64,000 bases of DNA. Origin: Sphingobacterium olei. GTDB taxonomy: Bacteria > Bacteroidota > Bacteroidia > Sphingobacteriales > Sphingobacteriaceae. Both the position numbers and the translations under genes were made by a program. This document shows positions 54,345 to 64,000 of this stretch, one piece after another. The DNA lies in NCBI RefSeq assembly GCF_005048855.1, contig NZ_SUME01000003.1, positions 310,001-374,000 on the forward strand, given 5' to 3'. The notes below the pieces were generated by a model that had not been told where the DNA came from, ran no database searches, and saw only the letters and a program-made list of their open reading frames with translations. How positions within the stretch are numbered: position 1 is the stretch's first letter; every line of letters starts with the position of its first letter.

Positions 54345-56768
54345 TTATTCATCCCGCAAACTATCCACTGGATTCGCCATCGCAGCCCGTATGGCCTGCC
54401 AGCTGACGGTCAACAAGGCTATCACCACGGCCACTGATCCTGCTAAGGCGAACATCCACCATTCTATATCGATACGATAAGCAAAGTCTTCCAGCCATTT
54501 GTTCATCGCCCACCATGCAATGGGTGATGCAATAGCAATGGCAATAACTACAAGTCGTACAAAATCTTTGGACAGCATCGCAACAATGCCTGAAACCGAA
54601 GCACCCAGAACTTTGCGGATACCAATTTCTTTGGTACGTTGAAATGCGGTGAGCGTCGCTAAGCCAAACAGACCGAGGCAACTGATAAATATCGTAACCC
54701 CTGTTGCTAAATCAATCAGTTTTGCTGTACGGTGTTCGGTCCCATAGAGGGTCTTTATCTTTTCGTCGGCGAATTTGTATTCGAACGGTGCGTTAGGATA
54801 AAAAATTTTCCATTCTTTTTCCATTAATGCGAAGGTTTTTGTCCATAGGTTGCGATCATTCGGCAGTTTGATATGGAACGTTTGCAGTTGTCCGCTCTTA
54901 TTGGAGGATCCTAAGATCAACGGTTCTATTTTTACATGCAGTGATTTTTGGTGAAAATCCTTAAATACGCCAACAATGGAAAAAATTTTATTATCATCTT
55001 GTGTCAAAATATGGCCAACGGCTTGTTCGGGGGACGAGATACCCAAGGGTTTCAAAGTAGATTCGTTAATCAGAACCTCACGCATCGTGTCTGTTTGCTG
55101 TATATTACGGCCGGCTAATAATTCGATATGATAGAGATCTACAAAATCTTTATCAACGTATTTTCTTGGAGCGTGAAGCTGTACTTGTCCGGTATCTGCG
55201 GCGAAGTAATAAATATCTCCCCAATGACTGTTATTTTGAGGTTCATGTCCTAATGCGATATTTGCTATTTCAGGATATTTTGACAGGGCTTGTTTGTATA
55301 AAAAAGGGTCGACATCTGCATTTTGATATGATTTGTAAGGCATGCGGATAGTCACTATAGCATCGTGAGCAAAACCTAGATCTTTCTGCAGTGTGAAATC
55401 CAGTTGTTGACCTATAATAAGCGCTCCCACCACAAAAAACTGAGCAATGACAAATTGGAAGACAATTAGCGCCTTGAGCAAGCTAAAACGTGTTCCCTTA
55501 ATTTTGGTCTCTATTTTTCCTTTCAATGTGTCTATAGAACGTACTTTGTTGATCAAATAGGAAGGATACAGCCCGCCTAAAAGAGATACCAGAAGAACTA
55601 GTATAAACAGAAACAGTACAACAATCCAGTTGTTGTTGAATTGTTCCATTCCCGAAGGAATAAATTCAGGATATATCCGCCGAAATAATTCGACAATCGG
55701 CCATGATAATAGTAAAGCCAACAAGACAGTACATAATGTTTCTACAAGGAAATTTGCCGTAAGATAAAGTGGACTCGCGCCTAAAGTTTTGCGGACACCA
55801 ATCTCTTTAGCGCGTTGAGGCATTTGTGATGTACTCAAATTGACATAATTAATACATGCCAGGATTAATAAGAATCCTCCAATCATCACTAATCCGTAAA
55901 GTACTTTTTTATTGATGCTACTTCCTTCGGTGTCGAATTGCTTTTCGAAATGTTTATCTTTCAAAGGAGAAGAAGTAAAATTAATCTTAGCACCAAGTTT
56001 TTCGTGCTCTTTAGCGGCCGTTTCCTGATAACGTTGTATTACCATAGATAATAAGCGTTTCAAAGATGCCTGATTTTTTGTTTTGACATAAAGGGTGTGG
56101 TTTGAATTCATACCGCTCCAGTTCTGATTATGCCATTCCTTATCGGGAATAGCCATAAATACCTGTGCATTAAAGCTGCTTGGAAAGGATAGTTTTCTGA
56201 CCACGCCTGATACCACAAACTGTGTTGTATCTGCCACTATAACTTTGCCTAAAAGTTCCGTGGAGCTATTTTTAGGAAAATACTGTCGCGCGCGCTCTTC
56301 CGTGAGTACCAGATTGTTGGGTTGGAGAAAAGCCGTTTCGGCATTGCCTGCAATCCATTCATAAGGAAGTAGTTGGAAGTAATCCGCCCGCGTGCCCACT
56401 ATGCCCTCTTGCTCATCCAGTATCAGGGGCTCTTCTTCATGATCCTGCGGTATGGACAAACGTTCAAAATATTGGTTATATATAGGTACGATAAGAGCAT
56501 CATCCAATGACTCATCTGCTAACAGCGGTGCCATACCCAAAGGAACACCTGCGAAACTGCTCTTTTTTCCTTCAAATTCCTGCCTAGATACAATCTGATG
56601 AACGTGTTCAATATCGGGAATCTTCTTGTCGAAAGATAACTCATAATGTACAATGCTGAATACCAGCCAGCAGGCGCTGATGCCGATCGACAGCCCGATC
56701 ATGTTCAACGCAGTAAATAACTTATTGCGCCAAAGATAACGGAGAGTAGTTTTAATTTTGTTGTTCAT
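54345..56768 (-). CDS. FtsX/MacB-type ABC permease 2 of 5
   Basis: This 807-residue protein has the same architecture: N-terminal helix (LNMIGLSIGISACWLVFSIV), FtsX blocks marked by RAKEIGVRKTLGASP and RTKEIGIRKVLGASV, C-terminus WLEDFAYRIDIEWWMFALAG ending NPVDSLRDE. Its 3-prime end shares a 61-bp identical DNA tract with permease 4. The periplasmic part differs strongly from its neighbours (DKKIPDIEHVHQIVSRQE). It lies 85 bp upstream of permease 1. Confidence 0.85.
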   Translation of the reverse strand: MNNKIKTTLRYLWRNKLFTALNMIGLSIGISACWLVFSIVHYELSFDKKIPDIEHVHQIVSRQEFEGKKSSFAGVPLGMAPLLADESLDDALIVPIYNQYFERLSIPQDHEEEPLILDEQEGIVGTRADYFQLLPYEWIAGNAETAFLQPNNLVLTEERARQYFPKNSSTELLGKVIVADTTQFVVSGVVRKLSFPSSFNAQVFMAIPDKEWHNQNWSGMNSNHTLYVKTKNQASLKRLLSMVIQRYQETAAKEHEKLGAKINFTSSPLKDKHFEKQFDTEGSSINKKVLYGLVMIGGFLLILACINYVNLSTSQMPQRAKEIGVRKTLGASPLYLTANFLVETLCTVLLALLLSWPIVELFRRIYPEFIPSGMEQFNNNWIVVLFLFILVLLVSLLGGLYPSYLINKVRSIDTLKGKIETKIKGTRFSLLKALIVFQFVIAQFFVVGALIIGQQLDFTLQKDLGFAHDAIVTIRMPYKSYQNADVDPFLYKQALSKYPEIANIALGHEPQNNSHWGDIYYFAADTGQVQLHAPRKYVDKDFVDLYHIELLAGRNIQQTDTMREVLINESTLKPLGISSPEQAVGHILTQDDNKIFSIVGVFKDFHQKSLHVKIEPLILGSSNKSGQLQTFHIKLPNDRNLWTKTFALMEKEWKIFYPNAPFEYKFADEKIKTLYGTEHRTAKLIDLATGVTIFISCLGLFGLATLTAFQRTKEIGIRKVLGASVSGIVAMLSKDFVRLVVIAIAIASPIAWWAMNKWLEDFAYRIDIEWWMFALAGSVAVVIALLTVSWQAIRAAMANPVDSLRDE

Positions 56769-56809
56769 CTTTTTACAATTTAGATATCCTTAATCCTTGT
56801 TCCAACATA

Positions 56810-59155
56810 CTATTCATCCCGCAAACTATCCGTCGGATTCGCTACCGCTGCCCGAATCGCCTGCCAGCTCACCGTAAATAAAGCGATCCCGATCGCCAAC
56901 AATCCGGCCAGTACAAACATCCACCATTGGATATCGATGCGGTAGGCAAAATCGGCCAACCATTTATTCATCGCCCACCAGGCAATGGGTGTGGCGATGA
57001 TAATGGCAACAAACACAAGTTTTACAAAATCGATGGAAAGCATAGAAACGATACCTGATACCGATGCACCTAGCACTTTGCGAATCCCGATTTCTTTGAT
57101 ACGTGTCTCGGTGATATAGGAGATAAGTCCGAACAGGCCCAGGCAAGAGATAAATATAGCCAACAGCGAAAACGTCAGGGATAAAGAAGCCGTTTGTTGC
57201 TGGTCCCTGAATTTTTCGGCATAGCGTTCATCCACAAAACGGTAGTTGAACGGATAGGCCGGGTCGAATTTCTTTACGGTGCTTTCGATGAAAGCTAAAG
57301 TTTTATTCATTGCCTGCTGATTGTCCGTACGAATAATCATATTTTTGAGATTATCAACCCATGAGAAGACCAGCATTGGCTCTACCTCGCTATACGGTGA
57401 GCCACTAACGAAGTCCGAAAACACACCCACGATCGTGTAAGCCTCGTCTCCCCAGTTAAAAAACTGCCCGATCGGGTTTTCCAGACCCATCGTTTTAATT
57501 GCTGCCTCATTGAGCAGAATAGCACGGTTATCACTAGGCAGGCGGGGATAGTCCAAGTCACGGCCATCCACCAGCTTGAGTCCCACGGTTTCGATAAAAT
57601 CACTCTGCGCATTTGTCAAGAAGAAAGTCGTTTTTTTTGATTGTTCGGGCGTAGCACCCTGCCATGAAAAGTTCCCCCATGATGATGAGTTATTTTGGGT
57701 AATGGTCTGTCCGGTACGGGTTATATGGGTGACAAAACCACTGTTCAGCAGTTCGTTCTTGATCGTTTCATAATTCTCGACGGCTTTGCCCTCGAGGGCG
57801 ACTTCCAGTAGTTGAGAGGTATCATACCCCACATCTCTGTCGCTCGCATACTGGATCTGTAGATGGATAATCAGAGTAGCGATTATCAGCACGACGGCAG
57901 AGCCAAATTGTAAGACCACCAATACGCTACGCATACTGAAATTAGATTTTTTGGATACTTTAATATTTTTTAGGGTCTTGATGGGCTGAAAAGCCGAAAG
58001 GACAAATGCCGGATAAACGCCGGCCAATAAGCCAGTAAAAATAACAAAACCCAACAGTATCAACCAAACCAACGGCCCGGTCGTCACGAAGGACAAGGGT
58101 TTGTCGAGCATTTGGTTGAACAGTGGCAAGGCCAAAAAGCTCGCCACAATGGCCAGGATCCCCGCCACGACCGATATGATGACAGACTCCGTCAAAAACT
58201 GACCGACCAGATTGCCCTTGCTCGCTCCGATGACTTTACGAACCCCGACTTCCTTGGCTCTCTTTTGTCCCTTTGCGGTGCTGAGGTTGACAAAATTTAT
58301 ACAGGCAATACATAGGATCAGCAGCCCTATGCCAGCAATAAGACGAACTTGGCTGATCTTGCCGCCCACAGCCACACCGTTCTCAAACTTCGAGTACAGG
58401 TGTATTCTGGACAAGGGATAAAGAAAGTTTACGTTGTTCTTCAAATCGGGAGCATGGGTACGCACCATAGGTTCGATCTTTTCGTTGAACACCTCGATGT
58501 CGACCCCAGGCCGGAGACTTACATAGGTACTATAGCTCATTGTATTCCAGTTCGAGGGATCCCGATCCATGGGAATCAAATAGTTAAAGCTAAAATCCGT
58601 ATAGGTCGGTAGATCATTGAGCACCGAGACGACGGTGTAGGATTTTTCGTTGTCCAGCGTGATGGTCTTGCCAAGGGGGTCTTCGTCTCCAAACAGGCTT
58701 TTCGCCAAGCCCTCGGTCACGACGATATTGGTTTTGTTGCTGAGTGCGTCCTCTCTCATTCCCTTTATAGCCGGAAAATCGAATATTTTCAAGAAATCGG
58801 GATCGACCTCATTTCCATACGCTTTGATACCGTCACTTTTGAAGGTCAACAAACGCTCCCAATGCCGATACACCCGCGCGGCATATTCCACTTCCGGATA
58901 ATTTTCGGTAAGTGCATCCGCCGCAGGATAAGGGGTGCTCTGACCAGTTGACATATCCACGATGTATCGGTTCAATACTTTGTAGATATTCTCCTGATTG
59001 CTGTAAAAATTGTCCTGTCGAAACTGGTTCTGCACCCACAGGGCAATGATCAGCACAGCAGACAGCCCTACGGTCAGACCAAGAATGTTAATAACGGTGA
59101 AGCCCTTGTTTTTCAGAAGGCTACGCCAAGCGGTTTTAATGTAGTTCCTTATCAT
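56810..59155 (-). CDS. FtsX/MacB-type ABC permease 3 of 5
   Basis: This 781-residue permease has FtsX blocks marked by RAKEVGVRKVIGASK and RIKEIGIRKVLGASV and ends NPTDSLRDE, with Thr where the others have Val. By eye its codons are richer in G and C than those of permeases 4 and 5. It lies 41 bp upstream of permease 2, and its flanking spacers resemble those around permease 1. Confidence 0.85.
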   Translation of the reverse strand: MIRNYIKTAWRSLLKNKGFTVINILGLTVGLSAVLIIALWVQNQFRQDNFYSNQENIYKVLNRYIVDMSTGQSTPYPAADALTENYPEVEYAARVYRHWERLLTFKSDGIKAYGNEVDPDFLKIFDFPAIKGMREDALSNKTNIVVTEGLAKSLFGDEDPLGKTITLDNEKSYTVVSVLNDLPTYTDFSFNYLIPMDRDPSNWNTMSYSTYVSLRPGVDIEVFNEKIEPMVRTHAPDLKNNVNFLYPLSRIHLYSKFENGVAVGGKISQVRLIAGIGLLILCIACINFVNLSTAKGQKRAKEVGVRKVIGASKGNLVGQFLTESVIISVVAGILAIVASFLALPLFNQMLDKPLSFVTTGPLVWLILLGFVIFTGLLAGVYPAFVLSAFQPIKTLKNIKVSKKSNFSMRSVLVVLQFGSAVVLIIATLIIHLQIQYASDRDVGYDTSQLLEVALEGKAVENYETIKNELLNSGFVTHITRTGQTITQNNSSSWGNFSWQGATPEQSKKTTFFLTNAQSDFIETVGLKLVDGRDLDYPRLPSDNRAILLNEAAIKTMGLENPIGQFFNWGDEAYTIVGVFSDFVSGSPYSEVEPMLVFSWVDNLKNMIIRTDNQQAMNKTLAFIESTVKKFDPAYPFNYRFVDERYAEKFRDQQQTASLSLTFSLLAIFISCLGLFGLISYITETRIKEIGIRKVLGASVSGIVSMLSIDFVKLVFVAIIIATPIAWWAMNKWLADFAYRIDIQWWMFVLAGLLAIGIALFTVSWQAIRAAVANPTDSLRDE

Positions 59156-59250
59156 TTTTTAGTATTCAGATTTCAGTATTGCAATCCAGTTATTATCTAT
59201 AATCTTTGATTTTTCTGCGTATCGACAAATTTGCAAATACGCGGATTCGC

Positions 59251-61695
59251 TTATTCATCCCTTAAACTATCTACAGGATTGGCTAATGCCGCACGTATTG
59301 CCTGCCAACTGACAGTTAGCAAGGCCACCACTACGGCCGCCGATCCCGCTAATGCAAATGTCCACCATTCTATATCGATACGATAAGCAAAGTCTTCCAG
59401 CCATTTGTTCATCGCCCACCACGCAATGGGTGAGGCGATGACAATGGCCACAAACACAAGTCTTACAAAATCTTTGGACAGTAGTTTGACGATAGCGGAG
59501 ATTGAAGCGCCTAATACCTTGCGAACTCCTATTTCTTTGGTTCGCTGTGTCGTTGTATAGGCCGCCAGGCCAAATAAACCTAAACAGGCAATGAAAATGG
59601 CAATAATTGCAAAGGAAGTGAAGATGTTTTGAGTACGTCGAACATCGTTATATAACGCGGCAAACCCTTCATCCAAAAAGCTGTATTGGATTTTTTGGTT
59701 TGGAGAGAATTTATCCCAAATAGCGGTAATATCCTTGATAGTCAGGTCGATGTTGTCCGAGCTGATTTTTACAGATGTTAACGAGTTACTTCCTCCAATT
59801 GCCAAGCAAAGGGGCTGTAAGCCTTCTTCTCGTAGTGACCCGAAAATGAAGTCATCAACGACGCCGATGATTGTATATGTTGTTCCGTTTGTAATTCGTG
59901 CCCCAATAGGATCTTTAAGCCCCAGTTCCACTATCATTTTTTTATTTACTATTACTGCCGCTGAGTCTGAGGCTACATCCATATTGAAATTTCTGCCAGC
60001 AATTAGGGTAAGTCCAAATGTTTGAAGGTAATCTTTGTCAACTATCCAAAATTGACCACCTTTTCCGGCTTCTTCGATCTGTTTACCTTCTAACCAAAAG
60101 GTATTACCATTTCTTTTGGATCCATCGATCATCACCGGTAGGTAATCGCTGATGGTCACGTTGTTTACAGAAGGGATACTGCCGAGTTCGCTTTTAAAAG
60201 TTCGTGTCTGGCTACCCAGCGTGTTCGTACCATGTAATACCAATACTTGATCTTTATTAAAGCCTACATCTTTGCTTAGAATAAACGTCATCTGCTGATT
60301 AACAATCAGCGTTCCGATAATAAGGATTATAGAGGTTACGAATTGAAACACGACTAATCCGTTGCGAAATGTTGATGTTCCAGATCGCGAAGATATTTTT
60401 CCTTTTAGAACGGATATGGGTTTGAAGCCGGATAAATAAATAGCAGGATATATTCCGGAAAGTAGACCAATAATTAGTGCAATTGCAATGGCAGCGGGTA
60501 CGAAATACCATTCATTCCACGGTATAGATAGTGTTTTATCTGCTAAGTCGTTAAAAACGGGTAACAGCAGGAAACTTATAGCAATGCCGGCAAAGACAGA
60601 AATCATACTGTAGAGCAAGGATTCGGTAATAAATTGGCTAATCAAGGCGCGTCGATTGGATCCTATTGTTTTTCTAATGCCTACCTCTTTAGCTCTGCTG
60701 GTAGCGTTTGTTGTAGAAAGGTTAATGAAGTTTATGGCTGCAATAAGAAGAATAAATCCTGCAATGCCGCTGAAAACCCATACGGTTTTAATGTCACCTC
60801 TTTTTTGTGTTTCTAATTTGTAATTCTGAATGTCCGATGAATACAGATGTATTTCAGCTAAAGGTTGTAAGACGAGTTTGGCCGTGCTTAAGATAGGATT
60901 AACTTGCATACCCGCTTGTAAAATAGCAGGAACGTAATGATCTTGAATGTATGATTTGGTAAGCTGCTTGGCCAAAGGCTCGATATCAGTTCCCTTTTTT
61001 AGCTTCAGGTAGGTGCTATAATTACTAGCGATCCAGTTTTGCTGCTCGCCGGGATAAAAATCAATTCCTGATAAAGTCATAAAGAAATTGAAGCCATACA
61101 AATGGGAATTGCTTGGCACGTCTGCAATGACCGCAGTGATTGTATAAGGTCTGTCCTTATCGTTATTTAAATAAATGATCTTTCCGGTAGGATCTCTTTT
61201 AAAGTATTTTTTTGCCGTGCTTTGGGTTATAACCACAGTGTTGGGTTTATCAAGCGCGTGGGCTAATGATCCATAGATTGCCTGTGGAGAGAAGATATCC
61301 AAAAAAGACTGATCTACATAGGTAAAGCCATTGTCTGAAAAGTTTTCTGGGTTTTCATGTGTAGATAATTGATTGCTTCCTGCGCCAAATAGCGGGTTGG
61401 AAAGCATTCTGCCCATGGCTTCGATCGCAGGAAATTCCTCTTTCAATGTTGGTCCAGCAGGAGCGGGCATGGCTATCCCTTTTAGAATTACATTGTCACG
61501 ATTAGCAACACCTACTATTCTATATATCTGATCTGAGTCGGGATAAAATTTATCATAGCTAAGTTCGTGCTTCACGAATAGAACGATGAGCAAGCAGATG
61601 GATATACCGAAGGCAAATCCCCCGATCTTTATGATGGAGAATAGCTTTTGACTTCTGAGGTTTCTCCAAGCTAATTTAATATAATTTTTTATCAT
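59251..61695 (-). CDS. FtsX/MacB-type ABC permease 4 of 5
   Basis: This 814-residue permease has FtsX blocks at RAKEVGIRKTIGSNR and RTKEIGVRKVLGASI and C-terminal WLEDFAYRIDIEWWTFALAG ending NPVDSLRDE. The periplasmic domain (PDSDQIYRIVGVANRDNVIL) is again distinct. It shares the identical 61-bp tract (59361-59421) with permease 2. It follows permease 5 after 116 bp. Confidence 0.85.
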   Translation of the reverse strand: MIKNYIKLAWRNLRSQKLFSIIKIGGFAFGISICLLIVLFVKHELSYDKFYPDSDQIYRIVGVANRDNVILKGIAMPAPAGPTLKEEFPAIEAMGRMLSNPLFGAGSNQLSTHENPENFSDNGFTYVDQSFLDIFSPQAIYGSLAHALDKPNTVVITQSTAKKYFKRDPTGKIIYLNNDKDRPYTITAVIADVPSNSHLYGFNFFMTLSGIDFYPGEQQNWIASNYSTYLKLKKGTDIEPLAKQLTKSYIQDHYVPAILQAGMQVNPILSTAKLVLQPLAEIHLYSSDIQNYKLETQKRGDIKTVWVFSGIAGFILLIAAINFINLSTTNATSRAKEVGIRKTIGSNRRALISQFITESLLYSMISVFAGIAISFLLLPVFNDLADKTLSIPWNEWYFVPAAIAIALIIGLLSGIYPAIYLSGFKPISVLKGKISSRSGTSTFRNGLVVFQFVTSIILIIGTLIVNQQMTFILSKDVGFNKDQVLVLHGTNTLGSQTRTFKSELGSIPSVNNVTISDYLPVMIDGSKRNGNTFWLEGKQIEEAGKGGQFWIVDKDYLQTFGLTLIAGRNFNMDVASDSAAVIVNKKMIVELGLKDPIGARITNGTTYTIIGVVDDFIFGSLREEGLQPLCLAIGGSNSLTSVKISSDNIDLTIKDITAIWDKFSPNQKIQYSFLDEGFAALYNDVRRTQNIFTSFAIIAIFIACLGLFGLAAYTTTQRTKEIGVRKVLGASISAIVKLLSKDFVRLVFVAIVIASPIAWWAMNKWLEDFAYRIDIEWWTFALAGSAAVVVALLTVSWQAIRAALANPVDSLRDE

Positions 61696-61811
61696 AACTG
61701 TCTTTGTATGTGGTTATCTACCTGTCGCGTTATCCTTCGCTACGTACAACGTGACATGTAACCTTTGTATGCCTTTTTAGATACCTCCCGACGCTAATAG
61801 TATACCGTGTT

Positions 61812-64000
61812 CTATTCGTTCCGCAGACTCTCTACAGGGTTTGCGGTAGCCGCACGTATAGCTTGGTAACTTATTGTCAAAATGGCTATTACCACGGCGA
61901 TCACACTACCGACGACGAATGTCCAGATGCTTAACTCGATTTTATAAGCAAAGTTATCAAGCCACTGTTTCATCAGATAAAACGCAATGGGATAAGCAAT
62001 CAAAATCGCAATACTTACCAGCATGATGAAGTTTTTCCCTAACAGCTCGACTATTCCGAAAACGCTCGCTCCCAGCACCTTTCGGATCCCGATTTCTTTT
62101 ATACGTGTCTGACCTTCATGGGTCGCCAAAGCAAATAAGCCGAGGGACGATATGAATATAGCGATACCTGAAAAAATATTAAATAGTAAGCCTGTTCGTT
62201 GTTCAGATTTATATAAATTGTCGAATTGCGCGTCTACGAAGGTGTAACTAAATGGCGCATCAGAGGGATAGCGATTGTATATCGTCTCTAGCGCTTTAAT
62301 AGCTTGTCTCGTTTGAGTAGCAGTCGTTTTAACATATAACGTTCCCGCACCCCAACGTGTCCAGAAGACCATAGGCCCTATTTGTTCTCTGACTGATTTA
62401 AAATGAAAATCTTTGACCACACCGACGATTTGACCAGGAATGTCGTGAAAGCTCATCGTCGACCCCACGTAGGGTGGGGTCAGACCCATTTGCTTTGCTA
62501 ATGTTTCATTGATTATGTAGTTGGATGAGTCGGCCGGTAAACCGGTAAAATTAGTCCCTTCAAGTAGTTCAATACCCATCAAAGGAATAAATTCTTTGTC
62601 AATGGTAGCCTGTGATACCACTAATGGGTTATTTTTGGATTTGCCCGGCCATTCAATATCTCCCGTGGAGTGGCCGTAATCCGTAAGGTTATACACGCCG
62701 GAAAGCGAAACATTTTGTATCGCGCTGTTGTTTTTTAATTCTGAACGGATAGCTTCAATATGCTTATAAGCCTCTCCAGGTAGATTTACAGTCAAAACAT
62801 GCTCTTTATCGTATCCCAAATCGATTTGTTGAATGAATGCAAGCTGATTTTTGATAATCAAGGTGGACACAATTAAGGTTACTGATATGGTGAATTGAAA
62901 AACGACTAAGACCTTTCTCATGATGTTTGATGAGAGGTGATTAAGTGATTTTCCTTTTAATGATTCGATAGGTTTAAATGCGGATAATTGTATGGCAGGA
63001 TAAATACTCGATAAGCATAAAGTTCCGAAAATAGCTAATCCTACATATATCCATGGCGAGATGTTATGGAGAGAATAGCTCATGGATTTTTGAGCTATTT
63101 GGTTATAGCCAGATTGCAATAAAAAGATAATTGCCAATGCGATAATTAATGAAATTAAGAATATCACCAACGTTTCGATAACAAATTGAAGGAATAGTCT
63201 CGCTCTACTCGCTCCAATTAGTTTACGTATACCTACTTCCTTTGCGCGGTCCAATGCTCTTGCTGTACTTAGGTTAACATAATTTACTGCTCCGATAACT
63301 AACAATAAGATAGCGATTACACCAAATATCTGCACCATCCTGAGTGCAGATTTATTCCCGTCAGCGGCAATTAAATGTAAGGTTTCCAAGGGGTCCAACA
63401 CGAATACGCTGGAATTTTCGCCATCGCGCGCTTTGGTGTAGGCGGCTGTTATCGATTCGCTAATGGTAAGGGGATCGCTATGGGGTTTTGCTTTTATGTA
63501 GGTCTGGAAGGCGTAATTGCCTAAATCCTCGTCTATGGTCTTCCATTTTCCGTTTCCACCCCACTTCGTGAAACGTTGCGCATGGTATCCTAACGGAATA
63601 AGAACATCAAATTGGATGGACGAGTTCTGCGGTACATCTTTTAAAATTCCTGCGACAGTAAATAGATCTTCGCTATATCGGAATGTCTTGCCGATTATGG
63701 AGCGGTTATCAAAAAGTTTTTCTGCAGTGGATTCCGTGATGAATGCATTAGTATAGTTTGTTTGAAAGTTCGATAAAGAACCTTCTATCAACGGAAAGTT
63801 AAATATGCTGAAGAAGTTACTATCTACATAGCAAACACCCAGCGCCGTTACCGAACGTTTAAGCTCGTCGTTAACGAATGTAACATGATGATCCTGTGAT
63901 ATGCGGGTGGCCTGGTTTACATGAGGCGAATTTTGAGCGTAGTTCGCAATAGGGCCTGGCGAACTGCCCCATATCGGACCGTTCTGTTCTGGACTCAGGT
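61812..64000 (-). CDS. FtsX/MacB-type ABC permease 5 of 5 (5-prime end outside window)
   Basis: The frame stays open to the right edge. Beyond the TTG at 63791 it continues upstream as DSNFFSIFNFP preceded by ATRISQDHHVTFVNDELKRS, so the real start lies outside the window. FtsX blocks are at RAKEVGIRKLIGASR and RIKEIGIRKVLGASV; the C-terminus is KIELSIWTFVVGSVIAVVIA ending NPVESLRNE, the most diverged of the array. At least 729 codons are visible. An ATPase or regulator for the array, if adjacent, would lie further right. Confidence 0.85.
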   Translation of the reverse strand, partial: LSPEQNGPIWGSSPGPIANYAQNSPHVNQATRISQDHHVTFVNDELKRSVTALGVCYVDSNFFSIFNFPLIEGSLSNFQTNYTNAFITESTAEKLFDNRSIIGKTFRYSEDLFTVAGILKDVPQNSSIQFDVLIPLGYHAQRFTKWGGNGKWKTIDEDLGNYAFQTYIKAKPHSDPLTISESITAAYTKARDGENSSVFVLDPLETLHLIAADGNKSALRMVQIFGVIAILLLVIGAVNYVNLSTARALDRAKEVGIRKLIGASRARLFLQFVIETLVIFLISLIIALAIIFLLQSGYNQIAQKSMSYSLHNISPWIYVGLAIFGTLCLSSIYPAIQLSAFKPIESLKGKSLNHLSSNIMRKVLVVFQFTISVTLIVSTLIIKNQLAFIQQIDLGYDKEHVLTVNLPGEAYKHIEAIRSELKNNSAIQNVSLSGVYNLTDYGHSTGDIEWPGKSKNNPLVVSQATIDKEFIPLMGIELLEGTNFTGLPADSSNYIINETLAKQMGLTPPYVGSTMSFHDIPGQIVGVVKDFHFKSVREQIGPMVFWTRWGAGTLYVKTTATQTRQAIKALETIYNRYPSDAPFSYTFVDAQFDNLYKSEQRTGLLFNIFSGIAIFISSLGLFALATHEGQTRIKEIGIRKVLGASVFGIVELLGKNFIMLVSIAILIAYPIAFYLMKQWLDNFAYKIELSIWTFVVGSVIAVVIAILTISYQAIRAATANPVESLRNE

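Noticed and set aside
59217..59242. GCGTAT/ATACGC inverted repeat downstream of permease 3's neighbour spacer
   Set aside because: Six-base arms with a 14-base loop in A+T-rich DNA are likely by chance, and no T-run follows.
61696..61811. TGTCGCG...CGTGACA region upstream of permease 4 checked for the TGTnCGn4CGnACA motif
   Set aside because: The spacing and core bases do not match the motif seen at 34425-34461, so it cannot be used as evidence for shared regulation.

Overview
The window looks like a chromosome segment of a Bacteroidota bacterium, most probably of the family Sphingobacteriaceae (Sphingobacterium/Pedobacter type). This rests on a SusC/SusD pair with an FecR-type anti-sigma factor and ECF sigma factor, a BshA bacillithiol enzyme, tandem FtsX/MacB-type permeases, a Cys-poor L32 next to plsX-fabH, HEPN and Fn3-type proteins of Bacteroidota style, promoter boxes of the TAnnTTTG type, and start codons without clear Shine-Dalgarno sequences. 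The assignment is inferred from gene content; no database search was possible. No rRNA, tRNA or CRISPR array was seen.

Layout. (a) 1-2.2 kb: end of pyrH, bshA and a glutamine amidotransferase. (b) 2.2-10.9 kb is accessory: a HEPN-protein operon with two paralogous unknown genes and a divergent repressor, a lipoprotein with an HSHP motif followed by a recent tandem duplication of secreted proteins, a decayed higBA toxin-antitoxin module, an Fn3-like protein and a 63-bp minisatellite. (c) 11-18.6 kb: arfB, a BlaI/M56 sensor pair, a lipoprotein, and the ATP-grasp/alpha-E/transglutaminase operon. (d) 18.6-33.5 kb is mostly housekeeping: cbpM-cbpA, an outer-membrane barrel receptor, an M28 peptidase, rpiB, tatC, and the rpmF-plsX-fabH-accB-accC fatty-acid cluster, then queH. 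(e) 33.6-49 kb: an orphan ABC ATPase with a striking upstream region, and a nine-gene collinear locus running sigma factor, FecR, SusC, SusD, GldA-like ATPase, GldF-GldG fusion, two MutS-like ATPases and a secreted hydrolase. (f) 49.4-51.8 kb: two small DNA-binding proteins and a DUF4143 ATPase behind a 23-bp repeat array. (g) 51.9-64 kb: five tandem FtsX-like permeases, the last cut by the window edge.

How the genes work together. The locus at 34.7-49 kb is the best candidate for an undescribed system. A trans-envelope signalling receptor (SusC with an STN domain) paired with FecR and an ECF sigma factor should sense a ligand at the outer membrane and switch on its own operon. That operon also encodes an inner-membrane ABC machine resembling the gliding proteins GldAFG and two stand-alone MutS-type ATPases with no obvious mismatch-binding domain. 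I know of no characterised function for this combination. The permease array in (g) has no ATPase of its own inside the window. The orphan MacB-type ATPase at 33.6 kb, with two enhancer-like palindromes and a sigma-54-like box upstream, is a plausible but unproven partner.

Limits. Functions are called from recognisable motifs and gene order read by eye. Percent identities, structure predictions and database matches were not computed.
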